Assembly: GCA_016839955.1 (NCBI GenBank)
Contig: JAEOTI010000334.1
Location: 1 to 5,127 of the forward strand
DNA length: 5,127 bases
Reading direction: 5' to 3'
DNA from: Candidatus Hodarchaeota archaeon
GTDB lineage: Archaea > Asgardarchaeota > Heimdallarchaeia > Hodarchaeales > YT1-057
The translations under genes were made by a program, and so were the position numbers. The notes beneath the pieces were generated by a model. It was not told the DNA's origin. It was given only the letters and a program-made list of their open reading frames with translations, and did no database searches. Each line of letters opens with the position of its first letter. The first letter of the stretch is position 1. Below, piece by piece: positions 1-5,127 of the stretch.

Positions 1-64
1 AAACCAAATTCTATTATTAGGGAGTTAAAATCCCATATCAGGATATTGATTAGTTAATGACCAT

Positions 65-886
65 TTAAGTAAGAATCCATGCTTTGGGAAGTTTGACAAC
101 CGAAACACCGTTTGCTTCTTGGGGATCAACGCGAATGAACCGTCGATGAAATTGATCACTGATATTCCCTTCCCAGTTTGAAAAACCCGCCACTCGATAA
201 TCTAGATTTGCTACTGGGCTACTAAAGTGCCCTAATACCATCCACCATTCTTTTTTTATACCTAATCTTTGTGTACTCACAATTTTTTCTTTGGTACGTT
301 GTAAAACTCCTGTACCATACTTTTTTTCCTTATCTTTCTCAAGTTTACTTTTTTCCTGTTCGATTTGCTTTTCATTTTCACTTGCTGCTTGTTCCATTCC
401 CAGATTTGCCCCATGATGGATAAATGCTGTAGTGGTTTGCATTGGAATTCGAGCATGAGGAAGAATGTGTACCTTGTAGCTACATAAGAGATCATACAGT
501 CCCTCTAACGGATCATGATTGCCTGGCAAGAAAATAGTTACATCAACTAAATCATGGAGTTGTAATTGCTGATTAATTTGTTCAACTGTCTCAGCTTGTT
601 CCTTGGTTATTACATCGATTTCTCTTTTTTTTTCTTCTTCAGTACCAGTCAACCCATTAAATTCAAGTCGTTCTTGAGCCAATCGTTCAAGAGCTGCGGT
701 TCTAGTTTCAAAACAATCCCCTGCTAATATTAATAGCAATGGATGTCCTGAGTGCGTAATAAATTCCAAAAACCGTGAAAAGACTGATATTTTTGGTATT
801 GTAACTCCATTTAATCGTACGTAGGGCTTTTCAAAGTGAAAGTCGCCCGTAATAACAACACTATTTCGAAAATCAGGTATATGCAT
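65..886 (-). CDS. Calcineurin-like metallophosphoesterase (COG1407/PdeM-like)
   Basis: This is a two-metal phosphoesterase of the calcineurin fold, a family that includes nucleases (Mre11/SbcD), cyclic-nucleotide and phosphatase enzymes. Residues are numbered from the ATG at 886 (273 in total): motif I GDFH (D15, H17), motif II AGD (D57), motif III PGNHD (N123, H124), a His pair H157/H158 for motif IV, and motif V VLGHF (H220). The start FHFEKPYVRLNGVTIP resembles the 'DLHLGKE...G...P' opening of the COG1407 group, some members of which neighbour Lhr helicases. Two charged, probably helical or coiled-coil insertions lie at about 63-108 and 163-191. Motif V reads GHFS instead of the usual GHxH, so one canonical metal ligand is missing. 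I preferred ATG 886 over a TTG at 913 because AGGAAAG lies 7 nt upstream. The gene overlaps the helicase end by 14 nt. It may supply nuclease or end-processing activity to the helicase; this is inference. Confidence 0.8.
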   Translation of the reverse strand: MHIPDFRNSVVITGDFHFEKPYVRLNGVTIPKISVFSRFLEFITHSGHPLLLILAGDCFETRTAALERLAQERLEFNGLTGTEEEKKREIDVITKEQAETVEQINQQLQLHDLVDVTIFLPGNHDPLEGLYDLLCSYKVHILPHARIPMQTTTAFIHHGANLGMEQAASENEKQIEQEKSKLEKDKEKKYGTGVLQRTKEKIVSTQRLGIKKEWWMVLGHFSSPVANLDYRVAGFSNWEGNISDQFHRRFIRVDPQEANGVSVVKLPKAWILT

Positions 887-2387
887 ATGCTTTCTTTCCT
901 GTGGAATTTTCAACCAGTGATACTTGACTAAATAACATGCTTTCTAATATATGGACCACTTTTGCATGTTTTTGGGGCCACTGCTCCTTTGGGAGGCCGT
1001 TGTAGTCAATTCCACAGCATTGTTTGCAACCTTCCCCTCGACACGCACAATTGTTTACCAAGTCCCAAGTTTGTAGAAGGATCGGCTTTAGCTTATCATA
1101 AATGAGTTCTGCATTGCCAGTAGTGGAATTTGGATCTATAATATGTAAAAAATCAGATTTTTTGCGCGATAAACTACTGGGATTCGATGACAGCGCGGTT
1201 TGTCTGCTTTCTGTTGAGTAGATTAATTCAATTTCCTTCGTAGGAATATCAATAGTGATTTCAATTGCTTTTTTTAGATAAGCTGCTAGTAAATTTGCAA
1301 CCGCCTGAGAAATCGAACCTAGTGGGATGGCACAAGATACTGTGAGCAATGGTATTACAATTTTCTGTTCTGGGGTGAGGTTTACATCTTCTAGATTATT
1401 TGTCCCTTTATCCCAAACTCGACCTTGTTTCGGATAGAGTTGCCGAATGACTTCCTGTAATTCCACTCCCAGAGGATTTTGGGTACGTCGTTTTGTGGTC
1501 ATTAGAATACGAGTGCCAATGATGTTATCAGCATGTTTTGTTTTTTCATAGAGAGTTTTTGCTTCTCTAACAAAGATTTTGTTATTGTATACCTCTTCAC
1601 AGACATAATACTTTGAATTAAATAAATAGGACTGCCCCGGTAAAAGTTTTTTCAAAAATTGACGTGCATTGACTCTAATAAGCCGTTCATTACGTGTTCC
1701 TGGAACTCCCGCGATTGTTTCCTTTTCTTTTTGATAAATTTGGTATTGCGGAAGCGCTCCGCGGAGATTGATTGCAAAAAAAGCAAAAGCTGTCTCAGCT
1801 GTGGGATAAAATTCATCATTGGACACCAATTGTAATTGTCCTTTTGCAAATAATTCTCGACTTACTCGGCGTAGCAGTCTTGGAACTTCTGGAACATCAT
1901 AATAAATGTCCTGAATTGTTTGCATTGAGTGAATTTCAAATAAAGGAGCAAGAAGAAGCATTAGTTGAGCACATTGCGTGGTATTATAATTCACAACTAC
2001 TGGAGCGACTGGTTTCTCAAAGAGGTAATGTTGGAGTGCTTTTTTGTCTTCAAGGTACTCCTTTTCCAGGTTTACTCGTTTTCGGAGAAACAAGAAGATT
2101 TGTGTTTTTCGTAAATAATTCCGGGCGATACGTCCGATAATCTGTATTAAAGCCCGTTTATCGGGAAGCCCTAGAATCACTACGGCTTCCAATTCAGGAA
2201 GATCATAACCTACCTCGAGGATACGGGTGGTTAGCACTCCCCAAGCTTCATTCGTGCGTAATTTATTCAAATTATCATTGAGTTGGTCTGAAGAAAGTCC
2301 ACCATGAGCTATCACAATCCCCCGCTGGCTTAAGTTAAAACGTTCATTTAATTCCTCGATGTAGGCGATGTTATTCACAACAAACAT
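873..2387 (-). CDS. DEAD-type SF2 helicase, RecA2 half with DUF1998/MZB-like C-terminal domain (MrfA/YprA type)
   Basis: This is the second lobe and accessory region of the helicase begun upstream. Residues are numbered from the ATG at 2387: motif IV MFVVNN (1-6), AHGGLSSDQ (27-35), motif V GVLTTRILEVGYDLP (50-64) and motif VI QIIGRIAR (82-89). After about 120 variable residues comes a stretch typical of MrfA-like helicases (INLRG at 206-210; a GTRNERLIRVNARQF-like segment at 230-244 followed by LLPGQSYLF). The DUF1998-like end follows, with LHIIDPNSTTG (414-424) and the cluster C447-x-C449-x4-C454-x2-C457-C458, matching the metal-binding 'C-x-C...GC-x2-C' of that family. Nothing like a Shine-Dalgarno precedes ATG 2387, and the 18 codons between it and the upstream TAA are in frame and encode the helix expected just before motif IV. 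It is therefore best read as the distal part of one 814-codon gene. It overlaps the phosphoesterase gene by 14 nt. Family DUF1998 helicases act in DNA repair (MrfA) and in defence (DISARM); the role here is inferred. Confidence 0.8.
   Translation of the reverse strand: MFVVNNIAYIEELNERFNLSQRGIVIAHGGLSSDQLNDNLNKLRTNEAWGVLTTRILEVGYDLPELEAVVILGLPDKRALIQIIGRIARNYLRKTQIFLFLRKRVNLEKEYLEDKKALQHYLFEKPVAPVVVNYNTTQCAQLMLLLAPLFEIHSMQTIQDIYYDVPEVPRLLRRVSRELFAKGQLQLVSNDEFYPTAETAFAFFAINLRGALPQYQIYQKEKETIAGVPGTRNERLIRVNARQFLKKLLPGQSYLFNSKYYVCEEVYNNKIFVREAKTLYEKTKHADNIIGTRILMTTKRRTQNPLGVELQEVIRQLYPKQGRVWDKGTNNLEDVNLTPEQKIVIPLLTVSCAIPLGSISQAVANLLAAYLKKAIEITIDIPTKEIELIYSTESRQTALSSNPSSLSRKKSDFLHIIDPNSTTGNAELIYDKLKPILLQTWDLVNNCACRGEGCKQCCGIDYNGLPKEQWPQKHAKVVHILESMLFSQVSLVENSTGKKAYAYT
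894..900 (-). promoter_or_regulatory. Shine-Dalgarno site of the phosphoesterase gene
   Basis: AGGAAAG on the minus strand, 7 nt before ATG 886. It sits within the last codons of the helicase ORF, consistent with coupled translation, and supports ATG 886 over the upstream TTG at 913, which has no comparable site. Confidence 0.65.
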
Positions 2388-2441
2388 TGCTTTAATAGGA
2401 GAATCATCCGTTTCTAAGTTTTTTACATAGTCGATTAAAGT

Positions 2442-2444
2442 TTA
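2442..2444 (-). other. In-frame TAA interrupting the helicase between RecA1 and RecA2
   Basis: Both helicase ORFs are in the same frame: from this TAA to the ATG at 2387 is exactly 19 codons, with no other stop. Removing it gives a single 814-codon gene (3317-873) with every SF2 motif in order. The context reads ...IGSTFE-stop-TLIDYVKNL..., so a single C-to-T change from CAA (Gln) is the simplest origin. TAA also ends the Cas1 and phosphoesterase genes in this window, so a reassigned code is unlikely. The remaining options are a recent nonsense mutation, a sequencing or assembly error, readthrough, or a functional split protein. Confidence 0.8.
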
Positions 2445-3317
2445 TTCAAAGGTACTTCCTATAATTTTCTCATTGTCATCATAGATATCATCTTGAAAAA
2501 TTCGCCATTGTCGTGGACCATGGCGGGAGGGACCTGACACGATCTGAAAATCATCATGGCCTAAAAGCCGTTTCATAAATTCGTTTGGATTTGGAATCGT
2601 GGCACTAGTAATATGAATAGAAAAGTCATCTAATTGATCCCTTTGGGCGACAAAATTGAGATAACGGAGATAAATTCCAAAGATACTCAAAGTATAACTT
2701 GGCAGGAAATCAGGTTCATCAATCAGGATGATTCCCGGATGTGTTGCAGCATATACATAGTCTTTCCAGCGAATTTCATCACTTCCCCACTTGGCACTCC
2801 CCATTAACGACATCAGAAGCATATCTAGTGTAATGGTAAGAAATTCTATTCCGTTCACAGCGAGTTGATCCTTGATCTCGCTTCGTTTTGAGAAACCTGT
2901 GGAACTTGCGAATGCTTCTGCATGAAAAGGAGGATAGTGGGAAGGTACATTATTAGCTAACTCAACTGTTCGTCGGTGAAGATCCAGTAGGAGACCATTA
3001 GTCGGTGCAGTAAGGTACATCCCTCGAAAATTTGGATTTTTTAGGGCGAGTTCTGTTCCAAACAACAAAGCGGTCAAAGTCTTTCCATTACCGGTCCCTG
3101 CAGTATTAAGGATAGCTCTAACACCTGAGGATCGTAAATGCTGTTCTTGCGCTTTTGTAAGACGCCAATTCAGAAATATTTTCTTAACCCAAGATCCAAC
3201 AGTCGGTAGAAGGTCTTCTATCTTAGTGCTAGAAAAGAAAGTCTGTTCGTCAACACAACTTTCTTCATTAAACGTGTAATGGGATTGAATCCAACGAGAT
3301 TTCTTGTTGTAATTCAT
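2442..3317 (-). CDS. DEAD-type SF2 helicase, RecA1 half (ends at in-frame stop)
   Basis: This is the first ATPase lobe of a superfamily 2 DNA helicase. Residues are numbered from the ATG at 3317: a Q-motif-like stretch WRLTKAQEQ (51-59), Walker A AGTGNGKT (73-80, K79), motif Ia LTAPTNG (102-108), LTITLDML (160-167), the Walker B/DEAD-box variant DEPD (200-203) and motif III SAT (238-240). No HD nuclease domain precedes it, so it is not a full Cas3. I chose ATG 3317 over a TTG at 3332 because a perfect GGAGGA sits 7 nt upstream of it. The gene overlaps the Cas1 gene by 50 nt, which suggests translational coupling. The ORF stops at TAA 2442-2444, but the same frame continues straight into the RecA2 lobe. 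As it stands, a 291-residue product would lack motifs IV-VI and could not be a complete helicase alone, although it might pair with the second half. Confidence 0.85.
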   Translation of the reverse strand: MNYNKKSRWIQSHYTFNEESCVDEQTFFSSTKIEDLLPTVGSWVKKIFLNWRLTKAQEQHLRSSGVRAILNTAGTGNGKTLTALLFGTELALKNPNFRGMYLTAPTNGLLLDLHRRTVELANNVPSHYPPFHAEAFASSTGFSKRSEIKDQLAVNGIEFLTITLDMLLMSLMGSAKWGSDEIRWKDYVYAATHPGIILIDEPDFLPSYTLSIFGIYLRYLNFVAQRDQLDDFSIHITSATIPNPNEFMKRLLGHDDFQIVSGPSRHGPRQWRIFQDDIYDDNEKIIGSTFE

Positions 3318-5127
3318 TATCAGTTCCTCCAAAAAGTTGGGAGTTTATAGTTTGCAAGCTTTCCCGAAGAGTGTTAATGAATCGGATCGTTAACTTACAA
3401 GTTGCTGGATCCAAACGCTTAGGATCGAGTAGTTGTTGAGGTAAATCACACCAATAAAATGAGAGATCTAAAAGGGTTCGTTGAAGACCTTCCTCGGTCC
3501 ATAATCGTTCTGGAATAAAAGGGATTAGAAGTTCTGGATAAAGTCCACAATACTTAGCTCCAACGATTGTTAGCTCTTCAGGAGAAATAATCGAACTCTT
3601 TTCGCGCAGAGACCTGAAGCATGGATGACGACCTAAAGAATTTAGTCTTTTACGGGTCAAGATGACATATTGTTTACAGGCTTGCTGCAAAGGAAGTGGT
3701 TGAAAAGAAAGATGGGTTCCAGTTGCTACGAGAACGGGCTGATTGAGCAACTCATCTTGAAAATACGTCCTTAGAGCAAAAAAGCCCTTTTCATTGGGGT
3801 GATAATAGGGTAAGTTATTGGACGCATACCGAGTGTCAAAATGACTGTATGAAAACCGTTTTTGACACAAAGCTTTTGTTAAATTGACTTCATTTAGTAA
3901 GCGAGGTTCTTCCTCTAGGTCTAATAGAGCACCTTTCCATGGTTTATCACGAGTTTTATGGTTGAATAAGAAACCAGTTTTCCAACCATAGCCATTTTCT
4001 GCTAGGATATTTCTGAGAAAGGTTCTTTGAAAATGATTTATCGCATTTAAAGCAGTATCAGCCATAGTCCAAGCACGAAAACTGTCTTGAATCCCTGTAA
4101 ATGGGATACGAGGGTTTCGACTTCGTCGTCGTCCAATTCTTGGGTTAATTATGCAATTATCTTGCCAAGCAAAGTGGATCAAAGTTCGACAGATATTAAC
4201 AAGTGGTCGTCGAACCCCAGTCTCGAGATATTGAACTTCCTCGGAGGTTGGTAACACACCATTAACAATTTGACGAGCTATGTAGTGGCCTTGCTCCTCA
4301 TAGGCTGCTTGACAAATTTCCTTCGTTAAAGTGTAATTGTGATTTTTTGGAACGATTTGATACAATTCTCGAGTGATTGTCATTATTGACGTCAATAGGC
4401 GTATTATATACGGAACAGTTAGAATTGCGGAAGAATAGCGCTGTTGAAGCGTTTTTCGAAAAAATTTGTTTGTTTTTCTCCGAGTGTTTTTAACAGAGCG
4501 AGAATATGTCTTTGGTACTCCTTTCACTTGCAGTTTTTGAGCGAGGGACTTTCGACCTTCTATGTAAACAAAATTAAGACTTGAAATTGGATATTCGTCA
4601 ATATTATTACTATATTTTACAATTAAATTATCTCCATTAATTATAGCTGTTTGATCCAGACCAATATACAATTGAAGTTCTTTTAATTCGTCTATTGCAG
4701 GATTTGGTAAGCGTCCAACACCAGATGCTGTTGCATTTGCTTGTAATAGCTGTTCTGGACTTAGAATAACTTTTATACTCTTATCGTCAGGACCAGTCCT
4801 TAATTTTATGAGAACAGAATTGCATTCAACACAATAAACAGGTCTTTGAAGTTTAGGGAAATCAGGAAGAAAACCTTGACAGCTAGGGCATATATATTCT
4901 TCCGGACTATTCAGCTTATGATTTTGAAAATTAAGGTTTTTTACAAAATAAGTTCCTTTTTTCGGGATAAAAAATTGACAGATCGGACTGGAAGGAGCGA
5001 CTCTTTTTGATCTTTGTTTTAATTCAGCAGGAATTTTATCTTTATCTGAAGTTTCCATACGGTACGCCTGACTACAAAGACTTAACTCTGAGACGTGAAC
5101 CCCGCAACTTTTACAATGCAGTAAATC
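3268..5127 (-). CDS. cas1: Cas1-family integrase/endonuclease with N-terminal zinc ribbon, 5' end beyond window
   Basis: Cas1 proteins are metal-dependent integrases that join DNA fragments to a target site (CRISPR spacers or casposon ends). Residues are numbered from the ATG at 5058. A zinc ribbon uses C57-x2-C60 and C76-x2-C79. Residues 128-180 resemble the Cas1 beta-domain (LYIGLDQTAII, then PISSLNFVYIEG). The helical domain follows: QGHYIARQIVNG (256-267) resembles the Cas1 'lAr-iv-gKi' helix, and DTALNAI (334-340) the 'D-x-x-N-a-L' helix. The likely catalytic set is E279 (in LETGVRR), H367 (GFLFNH) and D380 in DLEEEPR, which parallels the family signature DLMEEFR. The H-to-D distance of 13 equals that of E. 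coli Cas1 (H208/D221). Residues 440-596 are an unassigned extension. The frame is open for 23 more codons to the window edge and adds CxxCG...C, so the start is probably outside; the ATG at 5058 has only a weak AGG upstream. No Cas2 is visible. A CRISPR Cas1 and a casposase-like solo Cas1 cannot be told apart here. Confidence 0.75.
   Translation of the reverse strand, partial: DLLHCKSCGVHVSELSLCSQAYRMETSDKDKIPAELKQRSKRVAPSSPICQFFIPKKGTYFVKNLNFQNHKLNSPEEYICPSCQGFLPDFPKLQRPVYCVECNSVLIKLRTGPDDKSIKVILSPEQLLQANATASGVGRLPNPAIDELKELQLYIGLDQTAIINGDNLIVKYSNNIDEYPISSLNFVYIEGRKSLAQKLQVKGVPKTYSRSVKNTRRKTNKFFRKTLQQRYSSAILTVPYIIRLLTSIMTITRELYQIVPKNHNYTLTKEICQAAYEEQGHYIARQIVNGVLPTSEEVQYLETGVRRPLVNICRTLIHFAWQDNCIINPRIGRRRSRNPRIPFTGIQDSFRAWTMADTALNAINHFQRTFLRNILAENGYGWKTGFLFNHKTRDKPWKGALLDLEEEPRLLNEVNLTKALCQKRFSYSHFDTRYASNNLPYYHPNEKGFFALRTYFQDELLNQPVLVATGTHLSFQPLPLQQACKQYVILTRKRLNSLGRHPCFRSLREKSSIISPEELTIVGAKYCGLYPELLIPFIPERLWTEEGLQRTLLDLSFYWCDLPQQLLDPKRLDPATCKLTIRFINTLRESLQTINSQLFGGTDNELQQEISLDSIPLHV
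3325..3330 (-). promoter_or_regulatory. Shine-Dalgarno site of the helicase gene
   Basis: GGAGGA on the minus strand, 7 nt before ATG 3317. It lies inside the 3' end of the Cas1 coding region and decides the start in favour of this ATG over the TTG at 3332, which overlaps the site itself. Confidence 0.85.

Noticed and set aside
1..64. Short inverted repeats (ATATC-AG-GATAT at 35-46; GGGA...TCCC at 20-34) as an operon terminator
   Set aside because: The stems are only 4-5 bp, AT-rich or weak, and no T-run follows on the minus strand. I see no gene or clear terminator in these 64 bases.
277..495. 72-codon minus-strand open frame inside the phosphoesterase gene
   Set aside because: It lies wholly within a gene with clear catalytic motifs in another frame and shows no family features; it is a shadow.
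1652..1849. 65-codon minus-strand open frame inside the helicase C-terminal half
   Set aside because: It is a shadow of the helicase frame, with no motif and no independent support.
1772..2140. 122-codon plus-strand open frame with a hydrophobic leucine-rich start, resembling a membrane segment
   Set aside because: It is antisense to well-supported helicase coding sequence. The hydrophobic look comes from the reverse complement of the helicase codons, and there is no convincing ribosome binding site.
2388..2444. Frameshift as the cause of the split helicase
   Set aside because: The two halves are in the same frame, 19 codons apart; a single stop codon explains the break.
2442..2444. Reassigned genetic code with TAA as glutamine
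   Set aside because: TAA terminates the Cas1 and phosphoesterase genes in the same window, and CAA/CAG codons are used for Gln.
873..3317. Helicase as a conventional Cas3
   Set aside because: There is no HD domain, and the C-terminus carries a DUF1998-like cysteine cluster instead of a Cas3 C-terminal domain.
1..5127. CRISPR array or terminal inverted repeats of a casposon-like element
   Set aside because: I found no regularly spaced direct repeats and no matching terminal repeats; if present they lie outside the window.

Overview
The window looks like a piece of an accessory or defence-type locus from an uncultivated prokaryote. It is AT-rich (roughly 60% A+T by eye), tightly packed and transcribed entirely from the minus strand. 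Two starts are marked by purine-rich Shine-Dalgarno sequences. Nothing here fixes the phylum; an archaeon and a bacterium are both possible, and the divergence of all proteins from textbook families argues for a poorly sampled lineage.

In transcription order (right to left) the layout is as follows. (1) 5127-3268: a Cas1-family integrase/endonuclease with a zinc ribbon in front of the Cas1 fold and about 155 unassigned residues behind it. Its frame stays open through the right edge of the window. (2) 3317-873: a superfamily 2 DEAD-type helicase whose second half ends in a DUF1998/MZB-like, cysteine-cluster domain of the MrfA/YprA kind. It is interrupted by one in-frame TAA at 2442-2444, exactly between the two RecA lobes, so it reads as two ORFs of 291 and 504 codons in one frame. 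(3) 886-65: a calcineurin-like metallophosphoesterase resembling the COG1407 (PdeM / Lhr-associated) group, with two charged helical insertions. The last 64 bases (1-64) hold no gene that I can see.

The three genes overlap (50 nt and 14 nt), with ribosome binding sites lying inside the preceding gene, so they form one translationally coupled operon. Cas1 together with a DUF1998 helicase and a metal-dependent phosphoesterase, and without Cas2, Cas3 HD domain, effector genes or a CRISPR array inside the window, is not a standard CRISPR-Cas layout known to me. A reasonable inference is a DNA capture/integration module in which helicase plus phosphoesterase (possibly a nuclease) open and trim DNA that the Cas1-like enzyme then joins to a target. 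It could be an unusual CRISPR adaptation module or a solo-Cas1 (casposon-like) element. The internal stop means that this copy of the helicase may be decaying, split, or mis-sequenced.
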